Source of the DNA: Kitasatospora aureofaciens
GTDB taxonomy: Bacteria > Actinomycetota > Actinomycetes > Streptomycetales > Streptomycetaceae
Direction: 5' to 3'
Assembly (NCBI GenBank): GCA_000720845.1
Contig: JODU01000003.1
Coordinates: 124,001 to 188,000 of the forward strand
DNA: 64,000 nucleotides
The notes beneath the pieces are model-generated. The model did no database searches, was not told where the DNA came from, and was given only the letters and a program-made list of their open reading frames with translations. Positions 46,068 to 57,029 of this stretch are shown in pieces. Both the position numbers and the translations under genes were made by a program. Each line of letters opens with the position of its first letter. The first letter of the stretch is position 1.

Positions 46068-46856
46068 TCACGCCGTCGCCGCGCCCGCCGCCGGCGGCGC
46101 CAACTGCCGTGCCAGCCACGTCGGTACGCCGCCCAGCAGCCGGAACAGCCGCCGCGCCTCCTCCCGCAGCCGGGACGCCTCCGGCTCCGACTCGGCGTCC
46201 GCGAGCGAGGCCAGCGCCGGGGCCGTACCGACGAGGTACCCCAGCTCCTCACGGATCCGCAGCGACTCGGTGAAACCGTGCCGCGCCTCGGCCAGTTCAC
46301 CCTCCCGCAGGGCGAGTCCGGCCAGATGCCGCCAGGTGAAGGACTGCAGCAGCGGGTCGGCGTGCGCGGTGGCGCCGGCGTGGGCCCGCCGGTACGCCGC
46401 GCGGGCGGCCTGCGGTGAGCGGGTCAGGTTCTCCGCGAGCAGCCCGCGCCGGAAGTCCAGCAGCGCCCGCCCCCCGGCGCCCGGCGCGATCAGCGCCGCC
46501 GCCCGGCCCAGCGCGGCCCGCGCCTCGTCGGCCCGGTCGCGCACCCCGTGCACCGTGGCGGCGTAGGCGAGCTGGCCCCGTTCACAGGCGGCGGCCCCGC
46601 GCTCGTCGTCGGTGTGCGCCAGGGCCTCCGCGGTGCGCAGCGCGTCCTCGGCCTCGGCCCAGCCCTGCTCCGTGTACAGGCACCGCTCCACCAGCAGCGC
46701 GGTCCGCTGCAGGGCGGTGTCCGCGGTGACCGGCTCCAGCAGGGCAGCCGCGTCGGCCCAGCAGCCGCGCGAGCGCAACCGCCATACCGCGGTCTGGAGC
46801 GGATCGTCACCTTCGGTCGTTCCCCAGCCAGAACCAGCCATGGCGGAATGCGCCAC
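46068..46856 (-). CDS. TPR-like helical repeat protein
   Basis: This 262-residue protein is made almost entirely of Ala/Leu/Arg-rich helices in pairs (ALLVERCLYTEQGWAEAEDA, LRTAEALAHTDDERGAAACE, YRRAHAGATAHADPLLQS, AEARHGFTESLRIREELGYL), the pattern of degenerate tetratricopeptide repeats. It is probably a cytoplasmic adaptor. GTG 46856 has GGGGAGGG upstream; ATG 46841 is possible. A 14-bp palindrome lies about 85 bases upstream. Confidence 0.72.
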   Translation of the reverse strand: MAHSAMAGSGWGTTEGDDPLQTAVWRLRSRGCWADAAALLEPVTADTALQRTALLVERCLYTEQGWAEAEDALRTAEALAHTDDERGAAACERGQLAYAATVHGVRDRADEARAALGRAAALIAPGAGGRALLDFRRGLLAENLTRSPQAARAAYRRAHAGATAHADPLLQSFTWRHLAGLALREGELAEARHGFTESLRIREELGYLVGTAPALASLADAESEPEASRLREEARRLFRLLGGVPTWLARQLAPPAAGAATA

Positions 46857-46940
46857 GTCGCCCTCCCCTTAGCACGCCATCGAGCTCTCGAGTGGTGGCC
46901 GCATCTCAGCACGGATCCGGCGGCCCGGCCAAGGGGATGG

Positions 46941-46954
46941 GTGAAAGATTTCAC
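46941..46954. promoter_or_regulatory. Palindrome upstream of the TPR-like gene
   Basis: GTGAAA-GA-TTTCAC, a perfect 6-bp dyad, lies in the 172-base gap between pucR and the TPR-like gene. It is AT-rich for this region and may be an operator. Confidence 0.45.
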
Positions 46955-47028
46955 AAAGTCGTGGACTTCGTACCGTCGAGGTTTGGGAGCGCCCCGGGCC
47001 CGCCCGGGGCCTCCGCGCGCCCCGGGCC

Positions 47029-48738
47029 TCAGCTCATCCGCAGGGCAAGGAAGAAGTCCAGCTTGTCCTCCAGGCGCGACAGATCACGCCCCGTCAACTG
47101 CTCGATCCGCCCGACGCGGTAGCGCAGCGTGTTGACGTGCAGGTGCAGCCGGTTCGCACAGCGCGTCCAGGAGCCGTCGCTGTCGAGGAACGCCTCCAGC
47201 GTCGGGATCAGCTCGGCGCGGTGGCGGCGGTCGTAGTCCCGCAGCGGGTCGAGCAGCCGGGCGGTGAACGCGCGCCGCACGTCGTCGGGGACGAAGGGGA
47301 GCAGCAGCACGTGCGAGGCCAGCTCCTGGTGGCCGGCCGCGCAGACCCGGCCGGGGCGCGCCGCGGCGACCCGGCGCGCGTGCCGGGCCTCCTCCAGTGC
47401 CCCGCGCAGGCCCTCCGCCGAGTGCACGGCCGCGCTGACGCCGAGCGTGACCCGCCCGTCGCCGTCAAGCCCCGCCGACAGCGGCTCCCGTACGGACTCC
47501 AGCAGCGTTTCCGCGAGGACTCCGGCCTCGGAGCCGTCGTGCTCGCTGGAGACCGCCGGCAGCGGTACGAGGGCGACCGCCTCCTCGCCGGTGTGTGCCA
47601 CGGCGATGCGGTCCGACTGCTCGGGTCCGGTGGCGTGCGGGTCGACGAGCATCTCCTCCAGCAGGGTCTGTGCGACGCGGCCGGTCTGCTCGTCGCCGTC
47701 CTCCCACTCCACCCGGGCCACCACGACCTGCCAGTGCGGTGCCGCGCCGAGGCCCGGCAGCAGCACCGGCGCCGCCACCCGCAGCCGGGCCGCGATCTCG
47801 GCCGGCGCGGCGCCCGTCTGCACCAGCTCCAGGACCTCATGGGCGAGGCGCCGCCGTACCGTGCGTGCCGCGTCCCGCCGGTCCCGCTCGACCGCGATCA
47901 GCTGGGTGACGCCGTACAGCAGGTCGAGGCGCTCCTCGGCCCAGTCCCCGGCGTCCGCCTCCACCACCAGCAGCCAGTCGGACAGCACCGTCTCGCGCAC
48001 GTCCCGCCCCGCACCCGCGCCCTGGGATGCCCGCGCCCCCGGGGGCGTCACCGGGGGCTGCCCCCGGCCGCGCACCGGGAAGAGGCTGTACGTCGTGGAG
48101 CCCAGGGGCACCCGGTGCGGCGCGCGCCGGCCCGTGCGGGTGGCCGCGAGGTGCTCGGCCGCCAGCTTGGCGCGGACCTCGGCGGACAGCGCGGGCTCCG
48201 CGTCCTTCGGCCCGGCGACCTGCCGTCCGGTGGGGGAGAGCACCCAGGCCCGCAGGTCGAGATCCGAGCCGAGCAGGTCCAGGACCACGTCGGGGCCGCC
48301 GCCCGCCGGTCCCGAGGTCATCATCCGGCGGTGCCGGTCCACCACGGCCGCGAGGTCACCCGCCCGCTCGCCGGAGACCTGGCGCACGACGTGCTCGGTG
48401 ATCGTCGCGAAGGCCACCGACTCGTGCACCGCGAACAGCGGCAGCCGGTGCCGCGCGCACGCCACCACCAGATCCTCCGGCACGCTCCCCAGCTCCGCCT
48501 CGCCGGCGGCCAGCGCGGCCACCTGGGCCTGCACCAGCAGGCGGACGAAAGGTTCGGAGTCGGCGGCGTCGCGGCGCCAGGCCAGGCCGGTGAGCACCAG
48601 CTCGCCGCCGGAGAGGTAGCGGCTGGGGTCCCGCAGGTCGGTGGTCATCACGCCCCGGACCGTGCGGTCCAGCTCGTCCTCGCCGCCGAGCAGCTTGAGG
48701 CCCAGCGCGTCGGTGTCCAGCAGTGCGCGCAGCCGCAT
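47029..48738 (-). CDS. PucR-family transcriptional regulator of purine catabolism
   Basis: This 569-residue regulator has an N-terminal PucR domain (about 8-125, with GVMTTDLRDPSRYLSGGELV and the following VLTG). A central GGDEF-like region follows, and the C-terminal HTH_30 contains DSDGSWTRCANRLHLHVNTL with RYRVGRIEQLTG. PucR proteins respond to purine breakdown products such as allantoin. It is divergent from the xanthine dehydrogenase operon across about 305 bases, the classic arrangement. ATG 48738 begins the conserved domain; longer in-frame extensions have no such similarity. Confidence 0.9.
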   Translation of the reverse strand: MRLRALLDTDALGLKLLGGEDELDRTVRGVMTTDLRDPSRYLSGGELVLTGLAWRRDAADSEPFVRLLVQAQVAALAAGEAELGSVPEDLVVACARHRLPLFAVHESVAFATITEHVVRQVSGERAGDLAAVVDRHRRMMTSGPAGGGPDVVLDLLGSDLDLRAWVLSPTGRQVAGPKDAEPALSAEVRAKLAAEHLAATRTGRRAPHRVPLGSTTYSLFPVRGRGQPPVTPPGARASQGAGAGRDVRETVLSDWLLVVEADAGDWAEERLDLLYGVTQLIAVERDRRDAARTVRRRLAHEVLELVQTGAAPAEIAARLRVAAPVLLPGLGAAPHWQVVVARVEWEDGDEQTGRVAQTLLEEMLVDPHATGPEQSDRIAVAHTGEEAVALVPLPAVSSEHDGSEAGVLAETLLESVREPLSAGLDGDGRVTLGVSAAVHSAEGLRGALEEARHARRVAAARPGRVCAAGHQELASHVLLLPFVPDDVRRAFTARLLDPLRDYDRRHRAELIPTLEAFLDSDGSWTRCANRLHLHVNTLRYRVGRIEQLTGRDLSRLEDKLDFFLALRMS

Positions 48739-49043
48739 TCTCGTCGCCGCCGTTCTTTGTCTCGAAGTGTTCCAGGTCACGCGGCTGTGTCGCCCGATTC
48801 CAGAGGAGAACAGGGAGGCAATTGAGCACCTCCGTTCATACGAATCTACAAGATGCCCGCCCTGGCCAGCCAACTCCTTCATGGTTTCTGCGACTGACCC
48901 TGGTGGAGCACACGACGGTGTACTGAGGCCATTCCACGTGAACAACACATGAACGAGCCGGACCCCGGACCACGGGATTGGCTCGATCTCCACGACCGCC
49001 GCCCGCCGACACCGCCGCACGCACACGAGGAAGAGAGCCGGGC
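48739..49043. promoter_or_regulatory. Divergent control region pucR / xdh operon
   Basis: This 305-base region between the divergent pucR and xdh starts is clearly lower in G+C around 48815-48950. It must carry both promoters and PucR binding sites. I found no perfect dyad or convincing -35/-10 pair. Short ORFs crossing it overlap pucR and lack support. Confidence 0.55.
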
Positions 49044-49933
49044 ATGGACTTCCTTCGCCCCGCCAGCTGGGAGGAGGCGCTCGCCGCCAAGGCCGAGCAC
49101 CCCACCGCCGTGCCGATCGCGGGCGGCACCGACGTGATGGTCGAGATCAACTTCGATCACCGCAGGCCCGAGTACCTCATGGACCTGGGCCGCATCGGCG
49201 ACCTGGCCGAATGGGAGGTCGGAGCGGACACCGTACGGCTCGGTGCCTCCGTGTCCTACACCCGGATCATGGAGAACCTGAGCACCGAGCTGCCGGGTCT
49301 CGCCCTCGCCTCGCACACGGTCGCCTCCCCGCAGATCCGTAACCGCGGCGGCGTGGGCGGGAACCTCGGCACCGCGTCCCCGGCCGGCGACGCCCACCCG
49401 GCGCTGCTGGCGGCCGGCGCCGAGGTCGAGGCCGAGTCGGTGCGCGGCACGCGCCGCATCCCGATCGACGCCTTCTACACCGGCGTGAAGCGCAACGCGC
49501 TGGAGCCCGACGAGCTGATCCGCGCCGTGCACGTCGCGAAGGCCGACGGACCTCAGCAGTTCTCCAAGGTCGGCACCCGCAACGCCATGGTCATCGCCGT
49601 GTGCGCCTTCGGCCTCGCCCTGCACCCCGGCACCCGTACCGTCCGCACCGGCATCGGCTCGGCCGCGCCCACCCCGGTCCGGGCCACGACCGCCGAGGAG
49701 TTCCTGAACGCGGCGCTCGACGAGGGCGGCTTCTGGGAGAACGGGAAGATCATCACCCCGTCCGCCGTCAAGCGGTTCGCCGACCTGTGCTCCGCCGCCT
49801 GCGACCCGATCGACGACGTCCGGGGCACCGCGAGCTACCGCCGCCACGCGGTAGGGGTCATGGCCCGCCGGACGCTCACCTGGACCTGGGAGTCGTACCG
49901 CGGCGCCCGCCGCACCACGGAAGGAGCCGCGTG

Positions 49934-49934
<1 letters not shown>
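49044..49934 (+). CDS. Xanthine dehydrogenase, FAD-binding subunit
   Basis: This 296-residue subunit carries FAD and passes electrons from the Fe-S subunit to NAD+. The PCMH FAD motifs are PIAGGTDVMVEIN (about 30-42) and RNRGGVGGNLGTASPAGD (about 106-123). The C-terminal CO-dehydrogenase flavoprotein domain follows, with VGTRNAMVIAVCAFGL. ATG 49044 is preceded by a purine-rich AAGAGAG. The TGA shares its A with the next ATG (TGATG). Confidence 0.93.
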
Positions 49935-50526
<592 letters not shown>

Positions 50527-50530
<4 letters not shown>

Positions 50531-53013
50531 CCGCCAACGGCGCACCCACCGGCCTCACCCAGGGCACCCGGACCAAGGGCGGCATCGGCGAGTCCACGCT
50601 CCGCCCGGACGGCGTCCTCAAGGTCACCGGAGAGTTCGCGTACTCGTCCGACATGTGGCACGAGGACATGCTCTGGGGCCAGATCCTGCGCTCCACCGTC
50701 GCCCACGCCGAGATCGTCTCCGTCGACACGAGCGAGGCGCTGGCCACGGCGGGCGTGTACGCCGTCATGACCTACGACGACCTGCCCACCGACGTACGCC
50801 ACTACGGACTGGAGATCCGGGACACCCCGGTCCTCGCCCACGGCAAGGTCCGCCACCACGGGGAGCCGGTCGCGATCGTCGCCGCCGACCACCCGGAGAC
50901 CGCGCGCCGCGCCGCCGCGAAGATCAAGGTGGAGTACCGGGAGCTGCCCCTCGTCACCGACGAGGCGTCCGCGACCGCCCCCGGCGCGGTCCTCCTCCAC
51001 GAGCACCGCGACGACCACCATGCCCCCCACGTCCCGCACCCCAACATCGTGCACCGACAGCCGATCGTGCGCGGCGACGCCGGGGCGGCCGCCGCGCGCG
51101 CCGACGTGATCGTCACGGGCGACTACTCCTTCGGCATGCAGGATCAGGCCTTCCTCGGCCCCGAGTCCGGACTCGCCGTGCCCGGCGAGGACGGCGGCGT
51201 CGACCTCTACATCGCCACCCAGTGGCTCCACTCCGACCTGCGCCAGATCGCCCCCGTGCTCGGCCTGCCCGAGGACAAGGTGCGGATGACCCTGTCCGGC
51301 GTCGGCGGCGCCTTCGGCGGACGCGAGGACCTGTCGATGCAGATCCACGCCTGCCTCCTCGCGTTGCGCACCGGCAAGCCCGTCAAGATGGTCTACAACC
51401 GCTTCGAGTCCTTCTTCGGCCACGTCCACCGCCACCCGGCCCGGCTCCACTACGAGCACGGCGCCACCCGGGACGGCCGGCTCACCCACGTGAAGTGCCG
51501 CATCGTCCTGGACGGCGGCGCCTACGCCTCCGCCTCCCCGGCGGTCGTCGGCAACGCCGCCTCGCTGTCGGTCGGACCGTACGTGTGTGACGACGTCGAG
51601 ATCGAGGCCCTCGCCCTCTACTCCAACAACCCGCTCTGCGGTGCCATGCGCGGCTTCGGCGCGGTCCAGGCGTGCTTCGCCTACGAGGCGCAGATGGACA
51701 AGGTGGCCGCGGAACTCGGCCTGGACCCGGTGGAGTTCCGCCGGATCAACGCCATGGAGCAGGGCACGCTCATGCCCACGGGACAGCCCGTCGACTCCCC
51801 GGCGCCGGTCGCCGAACTCCTGCGCCGCGTCAAGGCGATGCCGATGCCGCCGGAGCGGCAGTGGGAGTCCAGCGAGGGCGCCGACGTACGGCAGCTGCCC
51901 GGCGGCCTGTCCAACACCACCCACGGCGAGGGCGTCGTGCGGGGCGTCGGTTACGCGGTCGGCATCAAGAACGTCGGCTTCTCCGAGGGCTTCGACGACT
52001 ACTCCACCGCGAAGGTCCGCATGGAGGTCGCCGGCGGCCGGCCCGTCGTCACCGTGCACACGGCGATGGCGGAGGTCGGCCAGGGCGGTGTCACCGTCCA
52101 CGCGCAGATCGCCCGCACCGAGCTGGGCGTCGCCCAGGTCACCATCCAGCCCGCCGACACGCGGGTGGGCTCGGCCGGCTCCACCTCGGCCTCCCGGCAG
52201 ACCTACGTCACCGGCGGCGCCGTGAGGAACGCCTGCGAGCTGGTGCGCGCGCGGGTCCTGGAGACCGGGCGCCGCAAGTTCGGCTCCCACCACCCGGCCT
52301 GGGCCACCGCCGGACTGCTGCTGGAGGACGGCAAGGTCGTCACCGACGGCGGCGAGGTGCTCGCCGACCTCGTGGACGTCCTGGAGGACGAGGCGGTCGA
52401 GGTCGAGGAGGAGTGGCGGCACCGGCCGACCGAACCCTTCGACCCGCGCACCGGCCAGGGCAAAGGCCACGTCCAGTACTCCTTCGCCGCGCACCGCGCC
52501 GTCGTCGAGGTCGACACCGAACTGGGCCTGGTCAAGGTGATCGAGCTGGCCTGCGCCCAGGACGTCGGCAAGGCGCTGAACCCGCTCAGCGTGATCGGCC
52601 AGATCCAGGGCGGCACCGTCCAGGGCCTGGGCATCGCGGTGATGGAGGAGATCGTCGTCGATCCCGTGACCGCCAAGGTCCGCAACCCGTCCTTCACGGA
52701 CTACCTGCTCCCCACGATTCTCGACACGCCGGCCCTACCGGTCGACGTGCTCGAACTCGCCGACGACCACGCGCCCTACGGGCTGCGCGGCGCCGGCGAG
52801 GCCCCCACCCTGTCGTCCACCCCGGCGGTCCTCGCGGCCATCCGGGACGCGACGGGGCTGGCGCTCGACCGCACGCCGGTACGGCCGGAACACCTCACCG
52901 GCACGGCGGGCTCCGATCGGCACCCCCAGGACCCTCCGGGCGGCGCACGGAACGTCACACCCTCCGCGCCGCCCGGAGCACCGACCAAGTCCCGCTCCGC
53001 TCGCGGTACTTGA
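50527..53013 (+). CDS. Xanthine dehydrogenase, molybdenum-binding subunit
   Basis: This 828-residue catalytic subunit hydroxylates hypoxanthine/xanthine to urate at the molybdopterin site. Motifs are GVGGAFGGREDLSMQ, AMRGFGAVQACFAYE (with the conserved Arg), EVGQGGVTVH and the C-terminal RGAGEAPTLSS with the base-catalyst Glu. ATG 50527 overlaps the Fe-S stop (ATGA). The last ~35 residues are a Pro/Ser/Arg-rich tail not typical of the family. XdhC, needed for sulfurated cofactor insertion, is encoded two genes on. Confidence 0.94.
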
Positions 53014-53084
53014 AGTACCACCAGTGCCACCACAGATGCGTTCGTCTCGGGCCGTCCCCCGGGTCGTGCATATCCCAAATCCCG

Positions 53085-53102
53085 CGGCCGCCCCAGCGGC
53101 CG
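53085..53102. repeat. Short hairpin upstream of the purine permease
   Basis: CGGCCGC-CCCA-GCGGCCG forms a perfect 7-bp stem, 36 bases upstream of ATG 53138. It could reduce read-through from the xdh genes or be part of the permease leader. Confidence 0.4.
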
Positions 53103-53137
53103 GCCGGGTGCACCTATGAACCTTGGGAGACGGCCCC

Positions 53138-54595
53138 ATGACCCAGCAGTCAGTGGAGCCCAAGATCACCGCGGAAGACGCGGGCGCGGGTTCCCGCGTC
53201 CCCGGCGGACGGTCTTGGCTCGACCGGTACTTTCACATATCCCACCGGGGATCCACGGTCGCGCGTGAGGTGCGCGGCGGCATCACCACCTTCATGGCGA
53301 TGGCGTACATCGTCCTGCTCAACCCCGTGATCCTCTCCGGCAAGGACGCCGCCGGGGACACCCTGGGCCAGAAGGCCCTGATCACCGCGACGGCGCTCGC
53401 CGCGGCGGTCACCACGCTCCTGATGGGCTTCGTCGGCAAGGTGCCGCTCGCCCTGGCCGCCGGGCTCTCGGTGTCCGGCGTGATCGCCGGGCAGGTCGTC
53501 CCGCAGATGACCTGGCCGCAGGCCATGGGCATGTGTGTGATGTACGGCGTGGTGATCATGCTGCTCGTGGTCACCGGGCTCCGCGAGATGATCATGAACG
53601 CGATCCCGCTCGCCCTCAAGCACGGCATCACCATGGGCATCGGTCTGTTCATCGCCATCATCGGCCTGGTCAAGGGCGGCTTCGTCCACGCGGGCAAGGC
53701 GACCCCGCTCACCCTCGGCCCGGCCGGGGAACTCGCGGGCTGGCCGGTCCTGCTCTTCGCGGGCACCCTGCTGCTGATCTTCATGCTCCAGGCCCGCAAC
53801 ATGCCCGGGGCCATCCTGATCGGCATCGTCACCGGCACGATCGTCGCGGCGATCCTCAACGCCACCGGGGTCATCGATCCCGAGCAGTGGGCCAACGGCG
53901 CGCCCGAACTGCACGGCAGCGCGGTCTCCATGCCGGACTTCTCGCTCTTCGGCGACCTGGAGTTCGGCGGCTGGGGCGAGGTCGGCGCGATGACGGTCGG
54001 CATGATCGTCTTCACGCTGGTGCTCGCCGGGTTCTTCGACGCGATGGCCACCATCATCGGCGTCGGCACCGAGGCGAAGCTCGCCGACGACAAGGGCCGC
54101 ATGCCGGGCCTGTCGAAGGCGCTGTTCATCGACGGCGCCGGCGGTGCCATCGGCGGCGTGGCGGGCGGCTCCGGCCAGACCGTCTTCGTCGAGTCCGCGA
54201 CCGGCGTCGGCGAGGGGGCCCGTACCGGGCTGGCCTCGGTCGTCACCGGCGCGTTCTTCGCGGCCTGCCTCTTCTTCACACCGATCACCGCGATCGTGCC
54301 GCAGGAGGTCGCCTCGGCGGCCCTGGTGGTCATCGGCGCGATGATGATGATGAACGCCCGGCACGTGGACTGGGCCGAACGGGCCACCGCGATCCCGGTC
54401 TTCCTGACCGTCGTCCTGATGCCGTTCACGTACTCCATCACGGCCGGGGTCGCCGCCGGTGTCATCTCCTACGTCGCCATCAAGGTCGCGCAGGGCAAGG
54501 CGCGGGAGATCGGCGCGTTCATGTGGGCCCTGACGGTGATCTTCGTCGTCTACTTCGCCCTCAACCCGATCGAGAGCTGGCTGGGCGTGCACTAG
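53138..54595 (+). CDS. NCS2-family purine permease (AzgA-like)
   Basis: This 485-residue proton symporter has 12-14 hydrophobic segments. AzgA-branch features include REVRGGITTFMAMAYIVLLN near the start, GLREMIMNAIPLALKHGIT, VLAGFFDAMATIIGVGTEAK and the paired FFTPITAIVPQEVASAALVV. This branch takes up hypoxanthine, guanine and adenine, so it supplies the substrate for the xanthine dehydrogenase encoded just upstream. ATG 53138 has GGGAGA upstream. Confidence 0.92.
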   Translation: MTQQSVEPKITAEDAGAGSRVPGGRSWLDRYFHISHRGSTVAREVRGGITTFMAMAYIVLLNPVILSGKDAAGDTLGQKALITATALAAAVTTLLMGFVGKVPLALAAGLSVSGVIAGQVVPQMTWPQAMGMCVMYGVVIMLLVVTGLREMIMNAIPLALKHGITMGIGLFIAIIGLVKGGFVHAGKATPLTLGPAGELAGWPVLLFAGTLLLIFMLQARNMPGAILIGIVTGTIVAAILNATGVIDPEQWANGAPELHGSAVSMPDFSLFGDLEFGGWGEVGAMTVGMIVFTLVLAGFFDAMATIIGVGTEAKLADDKGRMPGLSKALFIDGAGGAIGGVAGGSGQTVFVESATGVGEGARTGLASVVTGAFFAACLFFTPITAIVPQEVASAALVVIGAMMMMNARHVDWAERATAIPVFLTVVLMPFTYSITAGVAAGVISYVAIKVAQGKAREIGAFMWALTVIFVVYFALNPIESWLGVH

Positions 54596-54646
54596 GCGCC
54601 ACGACGGGAACCCTTCACGTACCCGTCGCCCGAGGAGGACCGGAAG

Positions 54647-55807
54647 ATGCTGGACATCGCCGAAGAGCTGCACCGGTGGGTCGAGCAGGGGCGCGACTTC
54701 GCCGTGGCCACCGTGGTGGCCGTCGGCGGCAGCGCCCCCCGGCCGGCCGGCGCCGCCCTCGCGGTGGACGCCGACGGCACGGTGGTCGGTTCGGTCTCCG
54801 GCGGGTGCGTGGAGGGCGCCGTGTACGAGCTGTGCCGACAGGCGCTCCAGGACGGCGAAACCGTGCTGGAGCGCTTCGGCTACAGCGACGAGGACGCCTT
54901 CGCCGTGGGGCTGACCTGCGGCGGGGTCATCGACGTCCTCGTCACCCCGGTACGGACGGGCGATCCCGTCCGTACGGCCGTGGCCGCCGCGCTCGCCGCC
55001 GCCGCGCACGGACGGACGACGGCCGTGGCCCGGATCGTGAGCGGCCCGGCCGAGCTGGTGGGCCGCGCGCTCGTGGTCCGCGCGGACGGCTCCCGCACCG
55101 GCGGCTTCGGCGGCCATCCCGAGCTGGACCGCACGGCCGCCGCCGAGGCGGGCGCCTTCCTGGCCGCCGGGCGCACCGGCACACTGGAGATCGGCGAGCA
55201 GGGCTCGCGCTGCGGAGCACCGCTCACCCTGCTGGTCGAGTCCTCGGTCCCGGCGCCCCGCATGATCGTCTTCGGCGCGATCGACTTCGCCTCGGCGCTG
55301 GTCCGGGCCGGCAAGTTCCTCGGCTACCACGTCACGGTGTGCGACGCCCGCCCCGTCTTCGCCACCCCGGCCCGCTTCCCGGAGGCGGACGAGATCGTCA
55401 CCGAGTGGCCCCACGAGTACCTGGCGCGCACCGCCGTGGACGCCCGTACGGTGCTGTGCGTCCTGACCCACGACGCCAAGTTCGACATCCCGCTGCTCCG
55501 GCTGGCGCTGCGCCTCCCGGTGGCGTACGTCGGCGCGATGGGCTCCCGCCGCACCCACCTCGACCGCGAGGCCCGCCTGCGCGAGGCCGGGGCGAGCGAC
55601 CTGGAGCTGGCCCGCCTCAGGTCGCCGATCGGCCTCGACCTCGGCGCCCGCACTCCGGAGGAGACGGCCCTGTCCATCGCCGCCGAGATCGTCGCGACCC
55701 GCCACGGCGGCACGGGCACCTCCCTGACCGGGGCCCACACCCCCATCCACCACGACGAGCCGACGGCGCCGACGACCCCGCCGGGACGCATCGGCTCGGT
55801 GGCGTAG
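54647..55807 (+). CDS. xdhC: XdhC-family molybdenum cofactor maturation protein
   Basis: This 386-residue protein loads mature, sulfurated molybdenum cofactor into xanthine dehydrogenase. The CoxI/XdhC N-terminal domain has GGSAPRPAGAALAVDADG and SVSGGCVEGAVYELC, with the conserved Cys. The C-terminal Rossmann domain has VFGAIDFASALVRAGKFLGY, VAYVGAMGSRRTHLD and RSPIGLDLGARTPEE. The Rossmann glycine turn reads FGAID in place of the usual GxGxxG. AGGAGG sits ten bases before ATG 54647. It is the last gene of the operon. Confidence 0.94.
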   Translation: MLDIAEELHRWVEQGRDFAVATVVAVGGSAPRPAGAALAVDADGTVVGSVSGGCVEGAVYELCRQALQDGETVLERFGYSDEDAFAVGLTCGGVIDVLVTPVRTGDPVRTAVAAALAAAAHGRTTAVARIVSGPAELVGRALVVRADGSRTGGFGGHPELDRTAAAEAGAFLAAGRTGTLEIGEQGSRCGAPLTLLVESSVPAPRMIVFGAIDFASALVRAGKFLGYHVTVCDARPVFATPARFPEADEIVTEWPHEYLARTAVDARTVLCVLTHDAKFDIPLLRLALRLPVAYVGAMGSRRTHLDREARLREAGASDLELARLRSPIGLDLGARTPEETALSIAAEIVATRHGGTGTSLTGAHTPIHHDEPTAPTTPPGRIGSVA

Positions 55808-55852
55808 CGACCGGAGGACCAGGGGGCGCCGACTGGTACGCATCCCGCGACG

Positions 55853-55880
55853 GGCGCGGGCCCGGGCGTGGGCCCGCGCC
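55853..55880 (+). terminator. Strong terminator of the xdh operon
   Basis: GGCGCGGGCCC-GGGCGT-GGGCCCGCGCC: perfect 11-bp arms, 46 bases after the xdhC stop. The remaining ~180 bases up to 56059 show no gene. Confidence 0.82.
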
Positions 55881-56059
55881 GGAGAGGGCCCGGTCCAGGG
55901 CATCGGGCTCGCCGTCCGCCGTCCGCCGGCCGCTCGGGCGTCCCGTGCCCCGTCGTACGCGCCGCTTTCGGGCGAGTCCGGTCAGGTGGTCCGGGCCGGG
56001 GCACCGTCGAGTGGCCCGAAGCCCTGGGGTCCAGTCACGGGGTCCGTCGTCGCCGTGCC

Positions 56060-56944
56060 TCAGTCCCGGCCGGGGGTCCTCCTGGGCAGGGACACGTCCG
56101 CGACGACCGGGCGGTGGTCGGAGGCCGTGGGCTCGGCCGGGACCGTGGCGTTCCGTACCCGTACGTCCTTGTCAGCGGCCACGTAGTCGATCCGCTTCAC
56201 GGGGGCCTCGGCCGGATACGTTGCGGGGGTCCCGGGCCCCGCGTCGCGCAGCTCCTTCCACAGCGGCGCCAGCTCGGGTGCCGAGGGCTCGGCGTTGAAG
56301 TCGCCCAGCAGGAACTGGCGCGCGCCTGGCAGTTCGGCCCGCTCCCGAGCCATGATCCGCCGGGTGTCGGCGACCTGGGCCTCGCGCACCGCCGGGTCCG
56401 CCCGGTAGTCGAGGTGGGTCACGAAGACCTGCACCGGCACCCCGCGCACCTTGAGCGTCACCTCGCCGAATCCCGGCGCGGGGGCCGGTACCGGGTTCTC
56501 GTCCTGCGTGGACAGGCGCGTGATCTCGTGGTTCGCCGCGGAACGGACCGGGAAGCGGGACAGCACCGCCACGCCGTACTCGCGCCGGGGTCCGCCCGCC
56601 GTCACGGGATCGAGGCTGTAGATCGGCGCGAAGGACACCCGCATGCCCAGCCGCCGGGCCAGCTCCCCGGCCACGTCGAGTCCCTGGCTGCGGGCTCCCC
56701 AGTGCACGTCGACCTCCTGGAGGCCGATCACGTCCGCGTCGAGGGCGCGCAGCGCGGCGGCCTGCCGGTCGAGGTCGAAGACGCCGTCCGAGCCCGCCCC
56801 GGCGTGGATGTTGTAGGTGGCGATGCGCAACGGGACCGAGTGCCCCCGGCCGGCGGTGGCGGAGGCGGGCGGTGCCGCCACGGCCAGGGTCAACAAAGCA
56901 CCCGCGAGGGACAGTTGGGTCAAGGTGCGCGCTTTGGGAGACAT
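56060..56944 (-). CDS. Secreted endonuclease/exonuclease/phosphatase-family protein
   Basis: This 294-residue protein has an N-terminal signal (TLTQLSLAGALLTLAVAAPP, then ASATA). The EEP catalytic residues are complete: IATYNIHAG, LQEVD (Glu), LLGDFNAEPS (Asp/Asn), RIDYVA and SDHRPV (Asp-His). The family includes DNases, phosphodiesterases and sphingomyelinase-like enzymes. Export suggests an extracellular nuclease or phosphodiesterase; the substrate cannot be told from motifs. ATG 56944. Confidence 0.9.
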   Translation of the reverse strand: MSPKARTLTQLSLAGALLTLAVAAPPASATAGRGHSVPLRIATYNIHAGAGSDGVFDLDRQAAALRALDADVIGLQEVDVHWGARSQGLDVAGELARRLGMRVSFAPIYSLDPVTAGGPRREYGVAVLSRFPVRSAANHEITRLSTQDENPVPAPAPGFGEVTLKVRGVPVQVFVTHLDYRADPAVREAQVADTRRIMARERAELPGARQFLLGDFNAEPSAPELAPLWKELRDAGPGTPATYPAEAPVKRIDYVAADKDVRVRNATVPAEPTASDHRPVVADVSLPRRTPGRD

Positions 56945-57029
56945 GCCGGCACGGTACGCGGGAAACGGCGTCCGCGCGGCGCGCGGCGCGATCTCGTCCG
57001 CGAGCCGTCCCCTGCCCGCAACCCACGGT

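Noticed and set aside
53150..55903. Minus-strand 917-codon frame opposite the permease and xdhC
   Set aside because: Its composition is His/Arg/Asp-rich, mirror-coded from strongly coding plus-strand genes; no recognisable protein.
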